From the NCBI GenBank assembly GCA_003132605.1, contig PKYJ01000149.1, positions 1 to 13,163 of the forward strand: a stretch of 13,163 bases of DNA, written 5' to 3'. Shown piece by piece: positions 6,747-13,163 of the stretch; the stretch's first letter is position 1; each line of letters begins with the position of its first letter. The DNA is from Peptococcaceae bacterium (GTDB lineage Bacteria > Bacillota > DSM-12270 > Thermacetogeniales > Thermacetogeniaceae). The position numbers were made by a program, and so were the translations under genes. The notes below the pieces were generated by a model, which was not told the DNA's origin, searched no databases, and worked only from the letters and a program-made list of their open reading frames with translations.

Positions 6747-7271
6747 TCATCCCTCCGCATCCGGGCTAACGCCCGGCCTGAAAGAATGCGGCGTACATGA
6801 CTCCTGACTCCTGATCATCTCCAGCACCCGCTCCCGAGCCCGGGGCACCGCCGCCTCCACCTCCGGGGTCAGGCCGACGTGGAAGGGCTGCTCCGAGAGG
6901 ATCTCCACCCCGATGACAGTCAGTTGGACAGGCAACCGCCCCAACAACCGCCCCAGTTCCACGGCGTCGATGATGTTCACCCCGTGGGAGGATACCGGCA
7001 TCGCATCCCGGGGGGGCAGGAGGGAGGCGTCGAAGCTGTGAACCGTCCCCGGGGCGGCCCCACTCTTGATCGCATCGACTATGATCACCCGTTCTCCTCT
7101 GTCCCAGAGATCAAGCAAATTGAGGCCGGGGGTACCGGCCTCAATCAGTTCCACTCCGTCAGGGAGCTTATCTTTATCCAGGTCTTTCAAGCTCCGGATC
7201 ACCTGCAGCCCCACGGCGTCGTCAGACGCCCACTCGTTGCCGCAGCCGATGACGAGCAGATCAGCCTTCAT
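6747..7271 (-). CDS. [NiFe] hydrogenase maturation endopeptidase (HyaD/HycI family, peptidase M52)
   Basis: The 174-residue protease checks nickel loading and cuts the C-terminal tail from the hydrogenase large subunit encoded just upstream. The family signature VIGCGNEWASDDAVG at 7-21 supplies the first acidic nickel ligand (D17/D18), IIVDAI the second (D66) and SSHGV the histidine (H96). ATG 7271 follows GGGAGAAG and lies three bases after the large-subunit stop, so it is the last gene of the operon. The natural domain ends near residue 154; the final ~20 residues (from SQESCTPHSF) are encoded by a GACTCCT duplication and a CCGGGC hairpin, so the tail looks added by repeat insertion and is unlikely to matter for catalysis. 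Confidence 0.93.
   Translation of the reverse strand: MKADLLVIGCGNEWASDDAVGLQVIRSLKDLDKDKLPDGVELIEAGTPGLNLLDLWDRGERVIIVDAIKSGAAPGTVHSFDASLLPPRDAMPVSSHGVNIIDAVELGRLLGRLPVQLTVIGVEILSEQPFHVGLTPEVEAAVPRARERVLEMIRSQESCTPHSFRPGVSPDAEG
6761..6776. repeat. Small GC hairpin in the 3' end of the protease gene
   Basis: CCGGGC-TAAC-GCCCGG is a perfect 6-bp inverted repeat with a 4-base loop, inside the last codons of the maturation protease. It has no T-tract and looks like a REP-type palindrome rather than a terminator. Confidence 0.5.
6798..6814. repeat. Heptamer duplication (TGACTCC)
   Basis: TGACTCCTGACTCCTGA contains 2.4 copies of a 7-base unit within the 3' end of the protease gene. It is short, but matches in period the other heptamer arrays of the window. 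Confidence 0.5.
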
Positions 7272-7274
7272 TCA

Positions 7275-8588
7275 CTACTTCTCCCTGCGCAGGTTGACCT
7301 TGATAGAATGGGTAGCGCAGGACTGGCACGGGTCGTAGTTCCGGATCATCATCTCGCACTTGAGAGTCAGTTCCTCGTCCGGCAGGTTGAGCAACTGTGG
7401 CACGAAGGCCTTGAAGTCGGCCTCGAGGGAGGCGATGTTCCGGGCGGTCGGGGCGATCAGGTCGTACTTCTGGATGACACCGTACTTGTCGACCCGGCCG
7501 CCGTGCATGGCGCTACCGCGGGCCGCCTCGACCACGGCGTAGGACTCGCCGGCCTTGTACTCGTACTTGATCTCATCCAGCTTCGGCTCGCCTAGCACAT
7601 CGATCAACTCGATGGAGGCGTCGATGGCGTGTACAATCTCCAGCGCCCGGGCGACGATGCTGAAGTACGGCAAGAAGCACGGCACCGAGAAGCCCACCTC
7701 TGCGGCGATCTTCTTGGTATCGGCGGACATGGTGCCGAAGTTGTTGTTGACCCGCATCAGCGGACCTACGGCAAAGATGCCCTTGCCCTTGATGGTGGCG
7801 TGCTTGCAGTTGCAGCTCGGCACGTGCTTCTCGAGGATCCAGATCGGGTATTCCTCATCCGGCACGTCGAGGCCGTCGTTGGAGTAGAGCCGGCCCTCGT
7901 TGATCGGGTAGCGCTTGGGATCGTACAGGGAGACATACTCCGCCTTGCGCTCCAGCTTATTGTAGGGCGCGACGTTGCCCAACGAAACGACCAGCTTCAC
8001 GGTCTCGAAGGCGAACTCCTTGGCGGCCTTGAGGCGCTCCTTGAGGGCCTGCAGGGTAGCCTTGGACGGCACGGCGGTGAAGCCGCCGAGCACCGAGGTG
8101 CGGTTCTGGATCTCGTTGCCGCAGATGGCCACGATCATGTCGTTGCCCAGGCGCTTGAGGCCGAGGGCCTTGCCGACGATCGGCAGCAGGTCCGGGTTGC
8201 CGGCCATGGCGACCACGCTCTCGTAGCCCACGAAGTCGGGGGCGGCCAGGCAGTATATGTGCAGGGCATGGCTCATGATCCAGTCGCTGTAGTGCATCAG
8301 CTCGCGCAGCAGCCTGGTCTGCTCGCTGACCTTGATCCCCATCGCCCGCTCCATCGACCGCAGGGAGGCGATGTGATGGGCGTGCGGGCAGATGCCGCAG
8401 ATGCGCTGGACAAGCTCCGGCGCCTCCTCGACCTTGCGTCCGATCAGGAAGGCCTCGAAGAACCTTGGCGGCTCCCAGACCTCCCAGGCCGCCTTCTTGA
8501 TCTCGCCGTTCTCGCCGATGACGATATCCATCGCCCCGTCGCCTTCCATGCGGGCCAGGTAGTCTACATACAATCTCCGGTCGCTCAT
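7275..8588 (-). CDS. hydA: [NiFe] hydrogenase large (catalytic) subunit, group 3b-like
   Basis: The 437-residue alpha subunit holds the Ni-Fe active site for reversible H2 oxidation/proton reduction in the cytosol. The four cysteine ligands are present: the L1 motif RICGICPHAH (C64, C67) and the L2 motif DPCQSCATH (C421, C424). Ten residues follow H427, which fits a short tail removed by the maturation protease encoded next door. There is no signal peptide on it or on the small subunit, as expected for group 3. The start ATG overlaps the stop of the small-subunit gene (ATGA). Context with a small subunit and a HydB-HydG type electron-transfer protein points to the bifunctional NAD(P)-linked group 3b (sulfhydrogenase) class rather than F420- or Hox-type enzymes. 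Confidence 0.95.
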   Translation of the reverse strand: MSDRRLYVDYLARMEGDGAMDIVIGENGEIKKAAWEVWEPPRFFEAFLIGRKVEEAPELVQRICGICPHAHHIASLRSMERAMGIKVSEQTRLLRELMHYSDWIMSHALHIYCLAAPDFVGYESVVAMAGNPDLLPIVGKALGLKRLGNDMIVAICGNEIQNRTSVLGGFTAVPSKATLQALKERLKAAKEFAFETVKLVVSLGNVAPYNKLERKAEYVSLYDPKRYPINEGRLYSNDGLDVPDEEYPIWILEKHVPSCNCKHATIKGKGIFAVGPLMRVNNNFGTMSADTKKIAAEVGFSVPCFLPYFSIVARALEIVHAIDASIELIDVLGEPKLDEIKYEYKAGESYAVVEAARGSAMHGGRVDKYGVIQKYDLIAPTARNIASLEADFKAFVPQLLNLPDEELTLKCEMMIRNYDPCQSCATHSIKVNLRREK

Positions 8589-9367
8589 AGCGCAGCCTCA
8601 GCTCCTTTGCTAAACTCCGGCGTGTTCCCCGCATACTTGCGGAACTTGCGCACCACGTCGTCCTTGGACAGGCCGAGGTCTTCCATAAACGTCTTGGCCA
8701 GAGAGGCCGCGTTGCAGTCGTTGGCAGGTCCGCGGCAACCCTCGCACTGCCTGTTCAGGCTGGGGCAGAGAGCGCCGCAACCGGCAGCAGAGACGGAGCC
8801 CATGCAGGGCTGGCCCTTGCTGACCAGCAGGCAGACGTTCTCCTTCAGCTTGCATTCGTTGCAGACGCTGTGCGGGCGGAACAGCGGGTCCTCGCCCTTG
8901 AGCGCCCTCTTGATCAACTCGACAAACTCGCCCAAGTCATAGGAGCAGCCACGCAGGTAGGCATCCACCTTGACGTAGAAGTCGATCCCCTTGGCCGGGA
9001 TCGAGGCCAGGAACGGATCGTAGATGTTTTCTGCGTAAACCGTCTTGGTCAACTGGTCCTGGTTCATGCCGGAGAAGTTCTTGATCGAGGGCACGCCGCC
9101 GGTGCAGGCGCAGGCGCCCATAGCCACCAGGATGGCGCACTCCTCGCGGATCTTCTTGAGCTCCAGCACTTCCTTCGGTGTGGTGACCGCACCCTCGACA
9201 AAGCCGATGGTGTACGGGCCGTGGTGGTTGTCCCGCTTGGCCATGACAAAGTACTCGATGTCGATGACGGAGAGGACAGTCAGCAGCACCGGCTCGATGT
9301 TGAGCACGTTCAGCAGGCAGCCCGCGCAGGAACTGAACTTGAAAAACGCGACTTTCGGGTTCGCCAA
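8585..9367 (-). CDS. hydD: [NiFe] hydrogenase small subunit, group 3b-like
   Basis: The 260-residue delta subunit carries the FeS relay between the Ni-Fe site and the flavin protein. The N-terminal proximal cluster block is intact: CAGC at 14-17, GACACTGG around 84-91, and further cysteines downstream (GCSYDLGEF). The C-terminal third has the cysteine-rich segments for the medial and distal clusters (CNECKLKENVC, QPCMGSVSAAGCGALCP, CEGCRG). No Tat leader is present, so it is cytosolic. Start is a TTG behind AAGGAGGTG; the site begins at the stop codon of the upstream fusion gene 13 bases away. It overlaps the large subunit by four bases. Its exact subgroup is inferred from neighbours. Confidence 0.94.
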   Translation of the reverse strand: MANPKVAFFKFSSCAGCLLNVLNIEPVLLTVLSVIDIEYFVMAKRDNHHGPYTIGFVEGAVTTPKEVLELKKIREECAILVAMGACACTGGVPSIKNFSGMNQDQLTKTVYAENIYDPFLASIPAKGIDFYVKVDAYLRGCSYDLGEFVELIKRALKGEDPLFRPHSVCNECKLKENVCLLVSKGQPCMGSVSAAGCGALCPSLNRQCEGCRGPANDCNAASLAKTFMEDLGLSKDDVVRKFRKYAGNTPEFSKGAEAAL

Positions 9368-9380
9368 TGATCACACCTCC

Positions 9381-11288
9381 TTATAAGGCCGCTTCGGGCA
9401 GGCCTTGGATGTCCGCTAACTTGAATACGGGGCCGTCCTGGCACACGAAAAGCGGGCCGATCTGGCAGTTGCCGCACTTCTTGATACCACAGCTCATGCG
9501 GCGCTCCAGCGACACGTAGATCTGTTCCGGGCTCCAGCCCCGCCCCAGCATGTCCTTCACCGCGAACCTCATCATGACGTCGGGACCGCAGGTGATCATG
9601 ATCGTGTTGTCGGGTTTGGAGGACATCTTGTCGAACAACGTGGTGACGACACCGATGTTGTGTCCCCATTCCATTCCCATGCAGTTGTCGACGCACAGGA
9701 GCAGCCTGGTGTTAGGGATCTTGCGCAGGTCATCGAACTCGTCGGTGAAGAGCATGTCCTTGGGCGACCGGCCGCCATAGAGGATCTCCAGTGCGCCGAA
9801 CTGGTCGCGATGGTTGGCGATGTACTTGATGGTGCCTAGCAGCGGCGCCAGGCCGACACCACCGACCACTACCAGCACGTTCTTGCCCTTCATCTTCTCT
9901 ACCGGCCAGCCAACCCCGTACGGACCGCGGACGCCCACGATGTCGCCCACCTGGAGCTTGTCCATGGCATTGGTCACGTTGCCGACGGCACGGATGGTGT
10001 GGTCAAACGACCCCTTGACATCGGCGCAGGAACTGATGGAGATAGGCACCTCGCCGATGCCGAAGATGCTGATCTCGTTGAAGGCACCGCTGTCATAGGT
10101 ATACTTCTCCTGCACGGCAGGATCCGCGAATGAGAAGGTGTAGGTCTTGTTATCATAGTTCTGCTGCTTGATCGCACTGATCTTGGCCAGCTGCGGCTCC
10201 CACGGGCTGGTCTCCGGGGTGACCTTCTTATCCGGCGGGGTGTAGAGCTTGACTGCCTTCTCCTCGCCCGGGTCATCACGCAGGTCTTCCATTACCTCGA
10301 CCGGGTCGATGGCCGCGATACAGTAGGTGGCACAGCGGCCGCACCCCACGCATCCGGGGGACCCGTCAAACTGCTGGGCAAAGTAGGTCATCTTGTGATA
10401 CAGGCGCTGCTTGATGCGCGCCGCCCGGTCAGGACGGAAGATGTGGTCCATGGCCACCCGGGAGAACTCCAGGTACTGGCAGGAATCCCAGTCCCTCGGG
10501 CGCTCGCCGGCAGCCAGGGTGAGATCGATCTGGTCCTTGACGGCAAAGCAGAAGCAGGTCGGGCAGACGTTGGTGCATGACCCGCAGGCCAGGCACCTCT
10601 CCTTGAGGTCTTCCCACACCGGGTTATCGACGTTCTGGTGCATGAACTCGCCGAGATTGTCGGTATCGATGTGCCGCTCGATCTTCTCCTGGGAAGCCCG
10701 CAGGGCCTTGCCCTTGGCGATCCGGTCGGCATCGGCCGCCGGAGCCAGTCCGGCCGCCAGGGCCTTGCCGGCCTCGCTGCCCACACAGACGACGTACTTG
10801 TCGCCGATATCGGTGAGGGACAGGTCAAATCCCGAATCCATGCCCGGCCCGGTGTTGAAGGAGGAGCAGAAACCGTCTGCACAGGGCTCGATACAGTTCA
10901 GTCCGACGATCACCGTGTTCTCGCGGCGGGCCTTGTAGTAAGGGTCGGGGTAGGTTCCCAGGAACACCTTGTCCAGGCTGAGCATGCCGTTGACGTCGCA
11001 GGCATGCACACCGAACAGGAGCTGCTTGCCAGGCGCGGCAGGCTCCCCGGTCTTGGTCGCCGGCCCGCTGAAGGTCATCAGGGTCTCCTTCGGCGGCACC
11101 AGGTATTTCTTATGCGGCGGCAGGATGGTGGTATCATAGTCAAGGCGTAAATCGGCGGCAGAATCGATTGGCGCAAAGACAAACTCCGGGTCCTTGGCAA
11201 CAGGCCCGATCACTTCGTAGCCAGCCTTTAACTTCGCCACAAAACTGCCCAAATCTGCTTTCGGGAGAACAAAAGCTTCCACTAGCAA
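9381..11288 (-). CDS. HydB-HydG fusion: FeS and FAD/NAD(P) electron-transfer subunits of group 3b hydrogenase
   Basis: A single 635-residue frame joins two proteins usually made separately. Residues 1-350 match HydB/AsrA: VHACDVNGM at 95-102, then two CxxCxxCxxxC clusters (C232/235/238/242 and C313/316/319/323) for 4Fe-4S. Residues 360-635 match HydG/AsrB: FAD-binding GEVPISIS (412-419), a Rossmann segment VVVGGVGLAPLLG (473-485) for NAD(P), and a PyrK-like 2Fe-2S site (C600, C605, C608, C616). The joint (about 345-365) shows no stop or start. Together it should pass electrons between NAD(P)H and the hydrogenase core. The open frame extends upstream to 11537, but TTG 11288 lies six bases after GGAGG and starts the homologous region. 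A GTG at 11282 is the alternative. First gene of the operon. Confidence 0.93.
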   Translation of the reverse strand: MLVEAFVLPKADLGSFVAKLKAGYEVIGPVAKDPEFVFAPIDSAADLRLDYDTTILPPHKKYLVPPKETLMTFSGPATKTGEPAAPGKQLLFGVHACDVNGMLSLDKVFLGTYPDPYYKARRENTVIVGLNCIEPCADGFCSSFNTGPGMDSGFDLSLTDIGDKYVVCVGSEAGKALAAGLAPAADADRIAKGKALRASQEKIERHIDTDNLGEFMHQNVDNPVWEDLKERCLACGSCTNVCPTCFCFAVKDQIDLTLAAGERPRDWDSCQYLEFSRVAMDHIFRPDRAARIKQRLYHKMTYFAQQFDGSPGCVGCGRCATYCIAAIDPVEVMEDLRDDPGEEKAVKLYTPPDKKVTPETSPWEPQLAKISAIKQQNYDNKTYTFSFADPAVQEKYTYDSGAFNEISIFGIGEVPISISSCADVKGSFDHTIRAVGNVTNAMDKLQVGDIVGVRGPYGVGWPVEKMKGKNVLVVVGGVGLAPLLGTIKYIANHRDQFGALEILYGGRSPKDMLFTDEFDDLRKIPNTRLLLCVDNCMGMEWGHNIGVVTTLFDKMSSKPDNTIMITCGPDVMMRFAVKDMLGRGWSPEQIYVSLERRMSCGIKKCGNCQIGPLFVCQDGPVFKLADIQGLPEAAL

Positions 11289-11360
11289 AATACACCTCCC
11301 ACAAGAAATTCTTTTGATACTCAAAGGGCCTGAACTTACAGTATTTGTTTTACAAACCCC

Positions 11361-11470
11361 TCCCCTCGTTTCACCCGTCAGGGTTGGCAAGGTTCCCCCA
11401 GAACCGTAGCCGTTTGTTGCAACCCGCGCCCTCCTACGTTGGGCACCAGCCCGTCCGGGGGGAGCAACCG
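11361..11470 (-). ncRNA. Candidate structured 5' leader of the hydrogenase operon
   Basis: The 460 bases between hydBG and the divergent flavoprotein gene hold a GC-rich minus-strand block with several nested hairpins: GGGC-TGGT-GCCC (11452-11441), CGTAG/CTACG closing 11438-11405, GGTTC-TGGGG-GAACC (11405-11391) and ACCC-TGAC-GGGT (11384-11373). CCCCC at 11461-11457 could instead pair with the GGGGG at 11399-11395, giving two exclusive folds. It lies 70-180 bases upstream of the TTG start. I could not match it to a known riboswitch class. An inactive coding extension is the alternative, since the hydBG frame is open here. Confidence 0.4.
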
Positions 11471-11693
11471 CATAAAAACCGCCAAAATGAAAAACTGGGG
11501 GGAGAGACAAAACTCCCAACAAGCATGTGAAAAGCATACTTCAATACCAGATCACTTCTACGCCCAAGGCAAAAATCCTCTTGACCCCTAAAAATAATTG
11601 AAGAGTCCGGGATTATCTTCTCGCTTTGACATATCCGGCCAGAATCCTTCAGTAATAATAAAAGGAAAACGCCATAAACCAGCGAAACATTTA

Positions 11694-11717
11694 GAAGCGG
11701 GCGCCACTTCCCGCTTC
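11694..11717. repeat. 8-bp hairpin upstream of the flavoprotein gene
   Basis: GAAGCGGG (11694-11701) and CCCGCTTC (11710-11717) are perfectly complementary around an 8-base loop, about 30 bases before the start codon. It could modulate translation or be a by-product of the overlapping heptamer array. Confidence 0.5.
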
Positions 11718-11733
11718 CGACTTCTCACTTCCC
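11706..11733. repeat. Four-unit heptamer array (ACTTCCC) next to a ribosome binding site
   Basis: ACTTCCC, GCTTCCG, ACTTCTC and ACTTCCC follow one another in exact 7-base phase and end directly at AAGGAGG (11734-11740), the ribosome binding site of the flavoprotein gene. Confidence 0.6.
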
Positions 11734-11747
11734 AAGGAGGCTTCCGG

Positions 11748-12335
11748 ATGATCACCTGCATCGGCATAGCATGCAGCCCGCGGCGCCAGGGCAACACATC
11801 CCTGCTGCTGGAGCATGCCCTCGAGGGAGCGGCCCGGGGCGGCGCCCGGACGGAACTGATCGCCCTGTCCGACTATAGTTTCATGCCCTGTCAGGGGTGC
11901 AACGCCTGTAGCAGTGATGGGGAGTGCATCCTCAAGGATGATATGCAACAGATCTACCAGAAATTACTTGCTGCCGACCGGTTGATCCTGGCCGCCCCGA
12001 TCTTCTCCATGAACCTGAACGCCCAGGCCAAGGCTCTGATTGACCGCAGCCAGCGCTTCTGGTCGACCAAGTTCATCCTCAAGCGGCCGGTCATCACTGA
12101 TGCCACAGCCAGGCCAAAACGGGCCGGCATCTTCCTCTCGACCTGCGGCACCGCCTTTCCGGATATGTTCGACTGCGCCGCCAAAGTCGTCCGCTACTAC
12201 TTCGACATGCTGGAGATAAAATATGAGGGTGGCCACTTCTACTGGCGAATCGATGCCAAGGGCGCCATCATCAACCATCCCACTGCTTTTCAGGAGGTCT
12301 TCGAGGCAGGACGGCGCCTGGTCTCCCAAGGCTAA
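11748..12335 (+). CDS. Iron-sulfur flavoprotein (NADPH-dependent FMN reductase-like, Isf type)
   Basis: The 195-residue cytosolic protein has a flavodoxin-like fold. GIACSPRRQGNTSLL at 6-20 is the FMN phosphate-binding loop, and AAPIFSMNLNAQAKALIDR is the second flavin-contact region typical of the family. The compact cysteine motif C48-x2-C51-x2-C54-x5-C60 is the signature of Isf proteins, which bind one 4Fe-4S cluster and transfer electrons from ferredoxin, with O2/H2O2 reduction proposed in archaeal and clostridial members. ATG 11748 follows AAGGAGG by seven bases; the frame is open 50 codons further upstream but that part lies in repeats and has no ribosome binding site. It diverges from the hydrogenase operon and precedes rubrerythrin, which supports an oxidative stress or redox-balancing role. 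Confidence 0.9.
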   Translation: MITCIGIACSPRRQGNTSLLLEHALEGAARGGARTELIALSDYSFMPCQGCNACSSDGECILKDDMQQIYQKLLAADRLILAAPIFSMNLNAQAKALIDRSQRFWSTKFILKRPVITDATARPKRAGIFLSTCGTAFPDMFDCAAKVVRYYFDMLEIKYEGGHFYWRIDAKGAIINHPTAFQEVFEAGRRLVSQG

Positions 12336-12336
12336 A

Positions 12337-12348
12337 AAACAATTGTTT
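12337..12348. promoter_or_regulatory. 12-bp palindrome AAACAATTGTTT upstream of rubrerythrin
   Basis: AAACAATTGTTT is a perfect palindrome lying immediately after the flavoprotein stop and about 20 bases before the rubrerythrin -35 box. It does not match a PerR box closely; operator status is a guess. Confidence 0.3.
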
Positions 12349-12366
12349 AAAGTGCGCCTGTATTGT

Positions 12367-12395
12367 TTGCTCCTAGCACTTATTTCTGGTAAAAT
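12367..12395 (+). promoter_or_regulatory. Candidate promoter for rubrerythrin
   Basis: TTGCTC (12367-12372), 17 bases, TAAAAT (12390-12395). Both hexamers are near consensus and the leader to the start codon is about 35 bases. Confidence 0.6.
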
Positions 12396-12436
12396 AGGGT
12401 AAATGGCTAGAACAACAATTCAGGAGGTGGTCCATA

Positions 12437-12955
12437 TTGAAAACCGTTGACAACCTGAAGGCTGCTTTTGCTGGTGAGAGCCAGGCCCGCAACCGGTATA
12501 CCTTCTTTGCCTCAGCAGCCCGCAAGGAGGGCTGGCAGGAGATCGCCGAGTACTTCGAAGAGACTGCAGCCAATGAGATGGAGCATGCTTCGAAGATTAT
12601 GAAACTGCTGGGAGAACTCGGGGACACCGGGCAAAACCTGCAGACCTGCATCGACGGTGAGAACTACGAATGGCAGGAGATGTACCCAGGGTTCGCCAAG
12701 GTGGCGGAGGCGGAGGGCCAGACAAAGGCGCTCGACTTCTTCAAAAGAGTGGCTACGGTCGAAAAGCGGCATGCCGCCCGCTTTCAGAAGCTCTTGGAAA
12801 TGCTGCGGCAGGGTGAATTGCTGAAACGGCAACCGCCGATCAAGTGGCAGTGCCGGGAGTGCGGCTATATCCACGAGGGTGACAAGCCGCCGCAGATCTG
12901 CCCGCTCTGCGGCCACACCCACGAGTATTACAAGCCCTACTACGAGTGCTACTGA
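12437..12955 (+). CDS. rbr: Rubrerythrin
   Basis: The 172-residue cytosolic non-heme di-iron peroxidase reduces H2O2 with electrons from rubredoxin or NADH-linked donors. The four-helix ferritin-like domain (1-130) keeps the iron ligands: E14 (AFAGESQARNRY), E47 with H50 (NEMEH), E91/E93 (VAEAEGQ) and E109 with H112 (VEKRH). A C-terminal rubredoxin-like domain has CRECGY (C139, C142) and CPLCGH (C155, C158) for one Fe(SCys)4 site. Length is slightly below the ~190 typical of the classical family but complete. Start is a TTG behind AGGAGGTGG; no ATG fits. It has its own promoter, and a truncated rubredoxin gene follows 95 bases later, its likely electron donor. Confidence 0.97.
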   Translation: MKTVDNLKAAFAGESQARNRYTFFASAARKEGWQEIAEYFEETAANEMEHASKIMKLLGELGDTGQNLQTCIDGENYEWQEMYPGFAKVAEAEGQTKALDFFKRVATVEKRHAARFQKLLEMLRQGELLKRQPPIKWQCRECGYIHEGDKPPQICPLCGHTHEYYKPYYECY

Positions 12956-12968
12956 TTTCAGAAGCCCC

Positions 12969-12986
12969 GCGCCAGCAAGCTGGCGC
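12969..12986. repeat. GC-rich hairpin between rubrerythrin and rubredoxin
   Basis: GCGCCAG-CAAG-CTGGCGC is a perfect 7-bp stem with a 4-base loop, 14 bases after the rubrerythrin stop. There is no T-tract, so it is more likely an mRNA-stabilising or processing hairpin than a full terminator. Confidence 0.5.
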
Positions 12987-13050
12987 CCGGCAACGATGTT
13001 CGCTTTGCTCATCCAACAAAGAAGTCAGATACAAGAGGGGATGGTTAGAA

Positions 13051-13163
13051 GTGCAAAAATACGAGTGCTCTGTATGCGGATACGTCTATGACCCGGCCAA
13101 AGGAGACTCGGACGGCGGCATCGCCCCGGGCACATCATTCGAGAGCCTGCCCGACGATTGGGT
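13051..13163 (+). CDS. Rubredoxin, N-terminal 37 residues (runs off the window)
   Basis: GTG 13051 preceded by GAGGGGATGG opens a frame reading MQKYECSVCGYVYDPAKGD, the unmistakable rubredoxin N-terminus with the first metal pair C6 and C9, then GGIAPGTSFESLPDDW, the family core leading to the second CPxC pair beyond the edge. Rubredoxin is a ~52-residue cytosolic one-iron electron carrier, so about 70% is visible. Its place directly after rubrerythrin suits its role as electron donor to that enzyme. Confidence 0.95.
   Translation, partial: MQKYECSVCGYVYDPAKGDSDGGIAPGTSFESLPDDW

Noticed and set aside
7629..8942. 437-codon plus-strand open frame opposite the hydrogenase genes
   Set aside because: It is antisense to strongly conserved subunits in GC-rich DNA, has no recognisable domain, and its length follows from the codon bias of the real genes.
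11391..11405. tRNA T-arm-like GGTTC-TGGGG-GAACC
   Set aside because: No acceptor, D or anticodon arms can be built around it; it is treated as part of the leader hairpins.
11361..11470. Cobalamin or c-di-AMP riboswitch
   Set aside because: Short pieces such as GGGGGAACC and GGGTGAAA recall these classes, but the essential conserved blocks (for example the cobalamin GCCACTG box) are missing.
11289..11537. N-terminal extension of the hydrogenase fusion protein
   Set aside because: The frame is open but the peptide has no homology to HydB, there is no ribosome binding site at 11537, and a GGAGG sits six bases before TTG 11288 where family similarity begins.
11626..11658. Promoter TTGACA...TAATAA for the flavoprotein gene
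   Set aside because: The hexamers are good but the 21-base spacing is too long for a standard promoter, so it is not listed as a feature.

Overview
The window reads as a GC-rich bacterial contig of anaerobic, Clostridia-like character (Peptococcaceae/Moorella style). The support for that is a T-box-regulated glycyl-tRNA synthetase gene, strong AGGAGG ribosome binding sites, frequent TTG starts, a cytosolic group 3b-type [NiFe] hydrogenase operon, and a rubrerythrin/rubredoxin/iron-sulfur flavoprotein set. The leftmost ~1.7 kb (pheT end, coiled-coil gene, zapA start) looks to me more like Acidobacteria. That is an impression from remembered sequences, not a computed result, and it raises the possibility of a junction, biological or from assembly, in an octamer repeat array at 1626-1713.

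Layout. 1-1695 (minus): start of zapA, a small coiled-coil protein, and the 3' two-thirds at most of pheT. 1626-1713: eleven 8-bp repeats fusing the pheT fragment to the end of glyQ. 1712-2973 (minus): glyQ preceded by a glycine T-box leader with a GGC specifier, a terminator, and a promoter whose -35 box coincides with the end of an insertion sequence. 2968-4292: a complete IS with a D35E integrase-core transposase and duplicated subterminal repeats. 4304-4380: eleven degenerate 7-bp repeats. 4384-5073 (minus): a membrane-anchored protein of unknown function. 5197-6613 (plus): promoter, palindrome, a 43-residue one-helix membrane protein missing from ordinary ORF calls, and an overlapping MFS transporter. 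6657-6688: a 14-bp bidirectional terminator. 6747-11288 (minus): hydrogenase operon in transcription order hydBG fusion, small subunit, large subunit, maturation protease, with a GC-rich, probably folded leader upstream. 11748-13163 (plus): iron-sulfur flavoprotein, rubrerythrin, and a truncated rubredoxin.

How the genes fit together. The hydrogenase module should couple H2 to NAD(P)(H): Ni-Fe catalysis in the large subunit, FeS relay in the small subunit, and electron transfer through two 4Fe-4S clusters, a 2Fe-2S cluster and FAD that here sit in one 635-residue polypeptide instead of two. The divergent redox genes are the usual anaerobe equipment for reducing peroxide and oxygen, and could draw on the same reducing pool. 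The most notable points are the HydB-HydG fusion, the tiny membrane protein coupled to the MFS gene, the IS-derived promoter for a T-box operon, the broken pheT/glyQ junction at the octamer array, the several 7/8-bp tandem arrays, and the structured hydrogenase leader.
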